Below are positions 1 to 5,797 of a stretch of DNA of 18,858 nucleotides, piece after piece. This stretch comes from Verrucomicrobiota bacterium (GTDB lineage: Bacteria; Verrucomicrobiota; Verrucomicrobiia; Opitutales; Opitutaceae), in contig RFJS01000260.1 of assembly GCA_003694825.1 (NCBI GenBank), positions 1 through 18,858 on the forward strand, in the 5' to 3' direction. A program made the position numbers and the translations under genes. Each line of letters starts with the position of its first letter. Within the stretch, counting starts at the first letter, position 1. The notes below the pieces were generated by a model. That model was not told where the DNA came from and ran no database searches. It saw only the letters and a list, made by a program, of their open reading frames with translations.

Positions 1-360
1 CACCAGCCCGCCAATACACCGTCCTCAGAAGCCGCCAGCTATCGCCAGCCGGCCTTCGAGTGCCGTGAGCGGGCCCGCCGGATCGACCTCGACGTCTACA
101 TTCCCGGTGTCGACGAAGACGGCGTCGACCTGGAACTCCAGGGCCGCCAGCTGATCGTCAAGGCCCACAAGCGTCCGCCCGTATTGCCCAATTGGCAGGC
201 CGCCGACCTCGGCCGCGCCCAGCGCGAATACCGGCTCAACGTTCGCCTGCCCAAATGGGTGCGCAAGGACCGCATCAGCGCCGATCTCGACGACGGCGTG
301 CTCTCCGTCCATCTCCCTCGCGCACAATCGGGTCGGCTCGACGAGATCCGCATCCGCTGA
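1..360 (+). CDS. Hsp20/alpha-crystallin small heat-shock protein, 5' end missing
   Basis: The frame is open from the first base and ends at TGA 358-360, giving 119 residues with no start, so the gene begins outside the window. The visible part is an alpha-crystallin domain: an early beta-strand region reading VYIPGVDEDGVDLELQGR, then LIVKAH, an insertion, and a C-terminal block with RLPKWVRKDRISADLDDGVLSV. The A-x-x-x-(D/N)-G-V-L segment is the family hallmark. Such proteins are ATP-independent cytoplasmic holdases that form oligomers and hold unfolding clients for Hsp70. The short tail ending DEIRIR carries an I-R-I segment like the I-x-I motif used for oligomer assembly. Regulation cannot be judged because the promoter is missing. 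Confidence 0.85.
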   Translation, partial: HQPANTPSSEAASYRQPAFECRERARRIDLDVYIPGVDEDGVDLELQGRQLIVKAHKRPPVLPNWQAADLGRAQREYRLNVRLPKWVRKDRISADLDDGVLSVHLPRAQSGRLDEIRIR

Positions 361-488
361 ACCGCCTGGCGGCTCGTTTGGTCCGGCGCCGGCCGTCCTT
401 TCGCCCCCTGCACCGCGGTGGCCATGGTGCTCCGGGACTTTTCCCCATTGATCGCGGCGATATCCGCGGGCGATAGTGCGCCTCCTCC

Positions 489-1430
489 GTGCAGATCGCC
501 ACCTCCCTACTCCCCATCTTCCTCATCATCGCGCTCGGCGGCATCCTCGCGCGCTGCGGGTTTCTTTCTCCCGAAATGCGCGGACACCTCAACAAAGCCG
601 CCTATTGGATCGGGATGCCCGCACTCCTGTTTCGCGCCGTCGCCACAGCCCGGATCACCGGCGACCGCCCCCTGCTCATCGCCGGCGCCCTCCTTGCCGG
701 CACAGGCACAGCCATGATCGTCGCCTACCTCGGCGCCGCGCTGCTGCGGCTTCCCCGGAGCAGCATCGGCACGTTCGTGCAGGCCTCCTTCCGGGGAAAC
801 CTCGCCTTTCTCGCCTTCCCGCTCTCGATCTTCGTCTTCAGCCAGCCCGGCGCGCCGGCATCCGCGGCCGAGATGACCCCGATCGTCGCCCTGGCCATCG
901 CGCCGGTCATGATCGTCTATGCCGTTGCCGCCGTCGTCGTCCTCATCGTCGGCCATCCCGACCTCGCCCGGGGCGGCAAACGCGCGCTGATCCGCCAGGT
1001 GCTTGTCAACCCGCACATCCTCGCCATCGGCGCCGGGCTCCTCGCCACGTCGTTCTCGCTCCGGCTCCCCGAGCCGCTCCTCATCTCCCTCAAACTCCTT
1101 GGCGGTCTCGCCATCCCCGCGGCCCTGTTGGGCATCGGCGCCTCCATCGCCACCGCCAGGCTCGGCCCCAACCTCACTCCCGCCGTCGTCTCCGCCGGCA
1201 TCAAGATCATCGTCACTCCGCTCACGGTCTTCGCGCTCACCCGCTTCATGCCCATGTCCTCCGTCGATGCCGGCGTGGCCGTCGTGCTCGCCGCCGCACC
1301 GACTGCCGCTGTCTCCTTTGTCATGGCCACCCAGCTCCAGGGCGACCCTGAGCTTGCCTCCAGCGCGATCCTGCTCAGCACCCTCGGTTCCATCGTCTCC
1401 CTGGGGCTCGCCCTCAACACAATCGTCTGA
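489..1430 (+). CDS. AEC (auxin efflux carrier) family permease
   Basis: This 313-residue, very hydrophobic protein fits the AEC transporter family (about 300-320 residues, around ten membrane helices). The N-terminus, with LLPIFLIIALGGILARCGFL followed by a LNKAAYWIGMPALLF helix, is typical of the family, as is the two-half layout with a charged central stretch near residues 155-170. Members export or import small organic anions across the inner membrane, for example malate or malonate; the substrate here cannot be inferred. The start is GTG at 489: the same frame has a stop at 474-476, so no upstream start is possible. No Shine-Dalgarno sequence precedes it. The HAD phosphatase gene begins 25 bases after the stop, so the two are probably co-transcribed. 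Confidence 0.85.
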   Translation: MQIATSLLPIFLIIALGGILARCGFLSPEMRGHLNKAAYWIGMPALLFRAVATARITGDRPLLIAGALLAGTGTAMIVAYLGAALLRLPRSSIGTFVQASFRGNLAFLAFPLSIFVFSQPGAPASAAEMTPIVALAIAPVMIVYAVAAVVVLIVGHPDLARGGKRALIRQVLVNPHILAIGAGLLATSFSLRLPEPLLISLKLLGGLAIPAALLGIGASIATARLGPNLTPAVVSAGIKIIVTPLTVFALTRFMPMSSVDAGVAVVLAAAPTAAVSFVMATQLQGDPELASSAILLSTLGSIVSLGLALNTIV

Positions 1431-1455
1431 ACCGCCCCCTCCCTTCCCTGTCGGC

Positions 1456-2157
1456 ATGAAAAAGCATCTCCTGCTCTGGGATATCGACGGCACACTCTTC
1501 CACGCCGACCGCGCCGGCGAAATCGCTCTGCTCGAGGCGATCAACCACCTCTATGGCATCCAAGCCACAAGCGAGGGCGTCGAGTTCGGTGGCCGCACCG
1601 AAGTCCACGTCGTGGAAAGTCTTCTGCGAGTCAATGGCATCGCACCGACCCACGAAGCCATTCACCGCGTCTTCGAAGCCTACATCGACGCGCTCGCCCG
1701 CACCCTGCCGACACGCGACGCCACGCCGCTTCCGGGGGTGATCGACATCCTCGAGGCCGCCGCCGCGCGGCCAGACATCGTGCAGGGGCTGCTCACCGGC
1801 AACCTCACCGACGGCGCCCGCATCAAACTCGAGCACTTCGACGCCTGGCACTACTTCGCATTCGGTGCCTTCGGCGAGGAATCCGCCGACCGCACCGTCC
1901 TCGCCGCCAACGCTCTCCGTCGGGCCGCGGAACGCTACGGGCACGCCTTCAGCCCCACCCGCACCTGGGTCATCGGCGACACCCCTCACGACATCACCTG
2001 CGGCAAGGCCATCGGCGCCAATACCATCGCCGTCGCCACCGGCCGCCACTCGGTCGACGCCCTCGCCGCGCTCCACCCCACTGCCGTCCTCCCCGACCTC
2101 CGCGATACGGCGGCCTTTTTCGCCATTATCGACCGCGCACCGATCAGCGCCTCTTAA
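1456..2157 (+). CDS. HAD-superfamily hydrolase, phosphoglycolate phosphatase-like
   Basis: This is a 233-residue HAD phosphatase of the subfamily with an alpha-helical cap. Motif I is DIDGT at residues 9-13 (nucleophile Asp9, acid/base Asp11). Motif II is the Thr in LLTGN at 112-116. Motif III is probably Lys124. Motif IV is GDTPHD at 174-179, giving Mg2+ ligands Asp175 and Asp179. The cap lies between residues 15 and 90. The fold and length match phosphoglycolate phosphatase (Gph) and related sugar-phosphate or nucleotide phosphatases, but the substrate cannot be fixed from sequence. The ATG at 1456 is chosen because it places motif I at the usual N-terminal position; the frame stays open further upstream, but only as a shadow of the transporter gene. 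A strong terminator follows about 85 bases after the stop. Confidence 0.85.
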   Translation: MKKHLLLWDIDGTLFHADRAGEIALLEAINHLYGIQATSEGVEFGGRTEVHVVESLLRVNGIAPTHEAIHRVFEAYIDALARTLPTRDATPLPGVIDILEAAAARPDIVQGLLTGNLTDGARIKLEHFDAWHYFAFGAFGEESADRTVLAANALRRAAERYGHAFSPTRTWVIGDTPHDITCGKAIGANTIAVATGRHSVDALAALHPTAVLPDLRDTAAFFAIIDRAPISAS

Positions 2158-2244
2158 ATCCGTTCGCCCTTGGTTCGCGATTGTATCCGTTTTTCAAGGC
2201 ACTCGAGCCTCCCCACAGGACCCGTCTTTCCGATCCGTGCACAA

Positions 2245-2266
2245 GGTGCGCTTCCGCACCATTTTT
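2245..2266 (+). terminator. Intrinsic terminator after the transporter/HAD pair
   Basis: A 6-bp perfect stem GGTGCG/CGCACC (2245-2250 and 2255-2260) with a CTTC tetraloop is followed by A and a run of five T (2262-2266). This is the classic Rho-independent layout on the plus strand, about 87 bases after the HAD stop codon, and probably ends the transporter/HAD transcript. Confidence 0.7.
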
Positions 2267-2476
2267 GGAATCGGCCGCCTAGCCAGGCCGGGGACCGAGA
2301 ACTGAATCACGCGTGCGCCTACCTCGAAATTTATCCTGCTGCGGATGCGCAGGCACGTATCCCCCACCACATCCCCAGCCCGCGGAATCGTCCTGCCCGA
2401 TCACACGCCGTTTCCGGGGATTCCCGCCAACGTGGGTCGGCCTCACCCGGTGAAGGATATGCTCTATCGTTAGCCT

Positions 2477-2511
2477 TACCACGTAATCCCCCGCTCCATC
2501 GAGCTGTGGTA
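2477..2511 (+). promoter_or_regulatory. Nested hairpin in the putative leader of the secreted hydrolase gene
   Basis: An outer pair TACCAC/GTGGTA (2477-2482 and 2506-2511) encloses a smaller stem GCTC-CATC-GAGC (2493-2504). It lies 44 bases before the ATG at 2556. It could be a 5' UTR structure or an operator, or may be chance; the outer stem is only 6 bp and there is an unpaired bulge. Confidence 0.25.
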
Positions 2512-2555
2512 TCAAGCTGTCCACTGATAAGTCACGCCCTCCGAAAAACCCCGCC

Positions 2556-3563
2556 ATGAAAAAGCCCGCCGATTCCGTCACCCGTTTGAAACAGCTCTGC
2601 AGCTACGCAGTAGCTACGCTCCTCGCGATGGCGGCACCCGTCCTCGCCGCCGCACAAGACGGCACCATCCGTCCGCTCGAGGCACCGGAAGAGCCCGGAG
2701 CGATCCCCCTCGTTACGGGCGGTGTCGAGAACCAGACCGCGCCCGAAAGCTGGTTCCTGCAATGGGGCGAGCCGATGGTGCGCAATGTCACCACCGCCAC
2801 CCTCACACCCTTCCTGCCCGATCCCGAAAAGGCCAACGGCACCGCCGTCATCGTCGCCCCCGGTGGAGGGTTCCGCTGGCTCTCGATCAACAATGAAGGG
2901 TGGAAGATCGCCCAGGCACTCAACGAACTGGGGGTTGCGGCCTTTGTCCTGAAATACCGGCTACAGCCGACACCGGATTCGCTCGACGATTTTCGGGAGT
3001 CGATGCATCGCATGTTCGCCGCGGCCAACGACGAATCCGAGCCCCGGACACCGGGGCCACTGCAGATCGACCTTTCCAATCAACTCGCTGATGCAGAGGC
3101 TGCCTACGCTATGATTACGGCGCGCGCCCGGGAATGGCAGGTGGACCCTTCCCGGATCGGGATGGTCGGCTTCTCGGCCGGGGCCGCGCTCACGATGCAT
3201 TGCCTCCTGCACTCGAAAACAATGAAACTCGCCTTCATCGCCCCCATCTACGGCGGCATGCAGGCGGTCGACGTGCCGGCGGAAGCCCCGCCGCTCTTTG
3301 TGGCGATCGCGGCCGATGATTTCCTTTTCCGGGGCGAATTCGGACTGATCCAGTCCTGGCACAAAGCCGGGCGGCCGGTCGAGTTTCACCTCTACCAGGA
3401 CGGCGGCCACGGCTTTGGCCGCGGGTATCCGGGCCACACCACCTTCTGGTGGTTTGAGACCTTTGCCCATTGGCTCGAAGTAAACGGTTTCCTCACCCCG
3501 CGAACCGCGGAACAGGTTCCCCGCCTATCGAATCCATCGCAACCTGCAGCACAAGGAAGCTGA
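2556..3563 (+). CDS. Secreted alpha/beta hydrolase, carbohydrate-esterase-like
   Basis: This 335-residue protein has a Sec signal peptide (Lys2, Lys3, Arg10, Lys12, then a hydrophobic stretch about residues 16-32 ending in Ala-rich cleavage sites such as VLA-AA). The mature part is an alpha/beta hydrolase. APGGGF at 101-106 forms the oxyanion region after a central strand. The nucleophile elbow is GFSAG at 205-209 with Ser207. The acid is probably Asp254 or Asp255 in IAADD, and the His is His285 in DGGHGFGRG. This arrangement matches the BD-FAE/acetyl-xylan-esterase-like group often found in polysaccharide degraders, so removal of acyl groups from glycans in the periplasm is the likeliest role; the substrate is inference. 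It stands alone with its own leader. The A-rich GAAAAA at 2543-2548, rather than a Shine-Dalgarno sequence, precedes the ATG. Confidence 0.82.
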   Translation: MKKPADSVTRLKQLCSYAVATLLAMAAPVLAAAQDGTIRPLEAPEEPGAIPLVTGGVENQTAPESWFLQWGEPMVRNVTTATLTPFLPDPEKANGTAVIVAPGGGFRWLSINNEGWKIAQALNELGVAAFVLKYRLQPTPDSLDDFRESMHRMFAAANDESEPRTPGPLQIDLSNQLADAEAAYAMITARAREWQVDPSRIGMVGFSAGAALTMHCLLHSKTMKLAFIAPIYGGMQAVDVPAEAPPLFVAIAADDFLFRGEFGLIQSWHKAGRPVEFHLYQDGGHGFGRGYPGHTTFWWFETFAHWLEVNGFLTPRTAEQVPRLSNPSQPAAQGS

Positions 3564-3596
3564 ACCGGAGCGATCCTCGAGAGGCAAGCGGCCACG

Positions 3597-3612
3597 TTGA
3601 CACCTTTGTCAA
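3597..3612. promoter_or_regulatory. Palindrome TTGACA-N4-TGTCAA, possible operator
   Basis: A perfect 6+6 inverted repeat with a CCTT spacer lies in the 283-base gap between the hydrolase and rpiB. The left arm also equals the sigma-70 -35 consensus, but no acceptable -10 box lies 16-18 bases downstream on either strand. That makes a repressor-type operator more likely than a promoter half. The rest of the gap shows no gene. Position is about 235 bases before the rpiB ATG. Confidence 0.35.
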
Positions 3613-3846
3613 AGATCCGCCACCGCCCGCGATGCCCCTACACAGGGATCTCGCACGAAAGTGGGCAGACAGTCCACCTGCCGGAAACGCGTCCCGACCA
3701 CGCCTGCAGAAGCGCTCGAAAGCCGCTCCCGACCAACGGGTCTGGATGCCCACCTTTGAGGACAACCGCGGGCAGTCAGCAGAAATCTTGAGTTTACAGG
3801 AAAAGCCGCGACGGGCACGGTGCTGCCTTCACCCGAAAAATCACCC

Positions 3847-4290
3847 ATGAGCAGCAAGCCCTCCGTTGCCATCGCTTCCGATCACGCCGGTTTTGCCTAC
3901 AAAGCCGCCCTCATCGAGCACCTGCGCGCCGCCGGTCACACCGTGAAAGACTTCGGCACCTACACTCCGGAAAGTTGCGACTATCCGGTCTACGTGCGCC
4001 CCTGCGCCGAAGCCGTCGCCCGGGGGGAATACGACTTCGGGATCGTCCTCGGGGGCTCCGGCAATGGCGAAGCCATCGTCGCCAACAAGGTTCGCGGCAT
4101 CCGCTGCGCCCTGGTCTTCAGCGAAGACACCGCCCGCTGGGGCCGAGCCCACAATGACGCCAACTGCATGGCCATCGGCGAGCGCACGATCTCCCGGGAA
4201 GAGGCCCTTCGCTTTGCCGACATCTTCCTCGCCACCCCCTTCGACGGCGGCCGCCACGCCCGGCGCGTCAGCATGATCGAGCCGGAGTGA
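3847..4290 (+). CDS. rpiB: Ribose-5-phosphate isomerase B (RpiB/LacAB family)
   Basis: The 147-residue product interconverts ribulose-5-phosphate and ribose-5-phosphate in the cytoplasmic pentose phosphate pathway. It opens with VAIASDHAGF (Asp12, His13), carries the phosphate/anion loop GGSGNGEAIVANKVRG (69-84) and the RAHNDAN segment with His102, and ends with Arg-rich GGRHARR (134-140). Where E. coli RpiB has a catalytic Cys in this loop, here Glu75 sits in the GSGNGE motif, as in mycobacterial RpiB. The ATG at 3847 gives the normal family length; a GTG at 3820 in the same frame would add nine poorly conserved residues. GAAAAATCA (3835-3843) stands where a Shine-Dalgarno sequence would be. 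A LacA/LacB or other aldose-ketose isomerase role cannot be excluded. Confidence 0.9.
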   Translation: MSSKPSVAIASDHAGFAYKAALIEHLRAAGHTVKDFGTYTPESCDYPVYVRPCAEAVARGEYDFGIVLGGSGNGEAIVANKVRGIRCALVFSEDTARWGRAHNDANCMAIGERTISREEALRFADIFLATPFDGGRHARRVSMIEPE

Positions 4291-4331
4291 TTCCGGCCCC
4301 TCCCGGCCGCCCCGCCCACAGCGGCCGGAAT
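4290..4331 (+). terminator. Inverted repeat after rpiB, possible terminator
   Basis: A perfect 9-bp repeat ATTCCGGCC/GGCCGGAAT (4290-4298 and 4323-4331) begins at the last base of the rpiB stop codon, with a 24-base GC-rich loop that can fold further. No T-run follows, so it is not a canonical intrinsic terminator; it may act with Rho or protect the 3' end. Confidence 0.4.
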
Positions 4332-4392
4332 CGTCCGCCGCGGCTCGCCTCGGACTTTCCAGACACGCTCTTACGAATCGCCGTCAAAGGCG

Positions 4393-4965
4393 TTGCCTGT
4401 CGCCGCGCTCCTTTCTAATCAGGCACGTATCCGACGACTCCGTGCAACCCCTTTGATCGCGGCCGCTATCCTCACGACAGCCGCGCCATCACTCTCTGCG
4501 GTCCACTACCAGCCGGCGGAGCACGGTGCCTTGTCGCGCCTGCACCTCCACCTCAACGGTCTCACGTATCATTTTTCCACCGACCGATCGGAACTCAACG
4601 AGTTCAACTACGGCCTCGGCGCCTCCTGGGACCTCGGCCGCCTCGCGGCCGACAATCGCCTCATCGACGGCACGATCATCGCCGTGGAAGGCGAAGTCTA
4701 CAGTGATTCCTTCTCCCAGCTCGGCGCCGCCTTCGGCCTCTCCGCCCAACGGAACCTCTGCCGCGGCCTCGATTTCGGCCTGCGCCTCGGGCTCATGCAC
4801 GAAGACAACCTGCGCGACAAGGTCGGCGTCGCCGTCTTCCCCTATCTGCTCCCCTACCTGCAGACCCGCTTCGGCGGCCCGCTCGACGCGCGCCTCACCC
4901 TCGTGCCGCCGCTCGGCAGCAAGACCGGCGGCTTAGCCGCACTGCAGCTCATCCTCCACTTCTGA
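4393..4965 (+). CDS. PagP-like outer-membrane beta-barrel, candidate lipid A acyltransferase
   Basis: The frame encodes 190 residues with a signal peptide (Arg12, Arg14, Arg15, Arg17, hydrophobic core about 20-34, cleavage near SLSA) and a barrel-like mature part of alternating polar and hydrophobic strands ending in a C-terminal Phe, the usual outer-membrane insertion signal. Compared from memory with E. coli PagP, the order of landmarks agrees: LTYH with His60 against ITWH; a following ELNEFNYGLGAS against RYNE...GGGFG; YSDS with Asp105-Ser106 against FKDS; then a proline-rich strand LLPYLQ and a final VPP hairpin. PagP uses His33, Asp76 and Ser77 to move palmitate from phospholipid to lipid A. 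The overall family is well supported as a barrel; the enzyme call is inference. No ATG is available; TTG at 4393 is the best start, with TTG at 4453 possible but leaving no positive n-region. Confidence 0.6.
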   Translation: MPVAALLSNQARIRRLRATPLIAAAILTTAAPSLSAVHYQPAEHGALSRLHLHLNGLTYHFSTDRSELNEFNYGLGASWDLGRLAADNRLIDGTIIAVEGEVYSDSFSQLGAAFGLSAQRNLCRGLDFGLRLGLMHEDNLRDKVGVAVFPYLLPYLQTRFGGPLDARLTLVPPLGSKTGGLAALQLILHF

Positions 4966-5034
4966 TCACGAATGGCCCGCATCGCGCTGCTGTATTGAAA
5001 AGGCCGCCCGCTGCCTGAAAAATCATCTCCAGCC

Positions 5035-5724
5035 ATGAAAATCACCTACCTGTCCCATTCCTGCATCCTCATCGAAACCGGCGAGCACCGCCTCCTCGTC
5101 GACCCCTTCCTCACCGGCAACCCGCTTGCCACCGTCGATGCCGCCTCGGTCGACTGCGACTACATCGCCATCACCCACGGCCACGACGATCATGTCGGCG
5201 ACGCCGGCGACATCGCGCGCCGCACCGGCGCCACGATCATCGCCAACTACGAGATCGCCACCTACTTCGGCAGCCAGGGCCTCAAGGCCCACGGCATGTA
5301 TCACGGCGGCAAGTGGCAGTTCCCCTTCGGCACCGCCAAAATGGTCCTCGCTCATCATGGATCCGGATACAGCGGGGGCAACGAGGGCCCGCTGCGCTAC
5401 ATGGGCAGCCCCGCCGGCTTCGTCTTCACCATCGAGGGGAAAAACATCTACCACGCGGGCGACACCTGCGTCTTCCTCGAGATGGAGCTCATCGGCCGCA
5501 TGCACCCGCTCGAAGCGGCCTTCCTCCCCATCGGCGACAACTTCACCATGGGCATCGACGAGGCCACCGAGGCGGTCAAGCTCCTCAAGCCCCGCAAAGT
5601 CGTCCCCATCCACTACAACACCTGGGAACTCATCGCCGTGGACCCGCAGGCCTTCGCCGCCCGCGCGCGTGAGGCGGGCGCCGAACCGGTCGTCCTCGCC
5701 CCCGGTGCCTCGCTCGAGCTTTAG
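5035..5724 (+). CDS. Metallo-beta-lactamase-fold metal-dependent hydrolase (UPF0173/UlaG-like)
   Basis: This 229-residue protein has the complete length and layout of the UPF0173 family. The metal-binding motif THGHDDH is at 47-53 (His48, His50, Asp52, His53). Downstream ligands are the His pair in VLAHHGSG, the Asp of HAGDT and the His in VPIHYNT. The N-terminal KITYLSHSC strand is also typical. There is no signal peptide, so it is cytoplasmic. Relatives include UlaG (L-ascorbate-6-phosphate lactonase) and MBL-fold phosphodiesterases, but the substrate of the UPF0173 group is generally unknown and cannot be read here. The ATG at 5035 is preceded by GAAAAATCA (5017-5025) instead of a Shine-Dalgarno sequence. 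A terminator-like hairpin lies 37 bases after the stop. Confidence 0.85.
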   Translation: MKITYLSHSCILIETGEHRLLVDPFLTGNPLATVDAASVDCDYIAITHGHDDHVGDAGDIARRTGATIIANYEIATYFGSQGLKAHGMYHGGKWQFPFGTAKMVLAHHGSGYSGGNEGPLRYMGSPAGFVFTIEGKNIYHAGDTCVFLEMELIGRMHPLEAAFLPIGDNFTMGIDEATEAVKLLKPRKVVPIHYNTWELIAVDPQAFAARAREAGAEPVVLAPGASLEL

Positions 5725-5761
5725 CCTCCGCGGCCGCGCCCCTTTTTTCTCGTCCGTCTCC

Positions 5762-5793
5762 TGCCCCGGGCCTTTGCTCGGGGCATTCCTTTT
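5762..5793 (+). terminator. Intrinsic terminator or attenuator directly before the E1 gene
   Basis: Arms TGCCCCG (5762-5768) and CGGGGCA (5779-5785) pair perfectly and extend inward by G-T, G-C and C-G pairs to a CTTT tetraloop, giving a 10-bp stem. TTCCTTTT (5786-5793) follows. The U-rich tract ends four bases before the ATG of the E1 gene at 5798, so the hairpin both ends the upstream transcript and covers the place where a ribosome binding site for E1 would be. Confidence 0.6.
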
Positions 5794-5797
5794 ACCC

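Larger units (their letters stand above)
2158..2555 (+). other. Non-coding interval, 398 bases
   Basis: No convincing gene lies here. The open frames (2170-2559 plus, 2279-2581 minus) have no recognisable domain and unnatural composition. The interval holds an intrinsic terminator near its start (2245-2266) and a nested hairpin near its end (2477-2511) in the likely leader of the hydrolase gene. It is visibly less GC-rich than the surrounding genes, as expected for a promoter-bearing spacer. No tRNA-like T-loop was seen. Confidence 0.6.

Noticed and set aside
412..421. Perfect palindrome CACCGCGGTG between the Hsp20 and transporter genes
   Set aside because: A 10-base palindrome of C and G is common at this base composition; no spacer, repeat or promoter context supports an operator.
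2170..2581. Open frames on both strands in the 398-base gap before the hydrolase gene
   Set aside because: No domain, unnatural residue composition, and they run through the terminator and the leader hairpin.
2350..4432. Shared 13-base string CAGGCACGTATCC at 2350-2362 and 4420-4432
   Set aside because: One repeated 13-mer is about what chance allows in a GC-rich window of this size, and one copy lies within the PagP-like coding frame.
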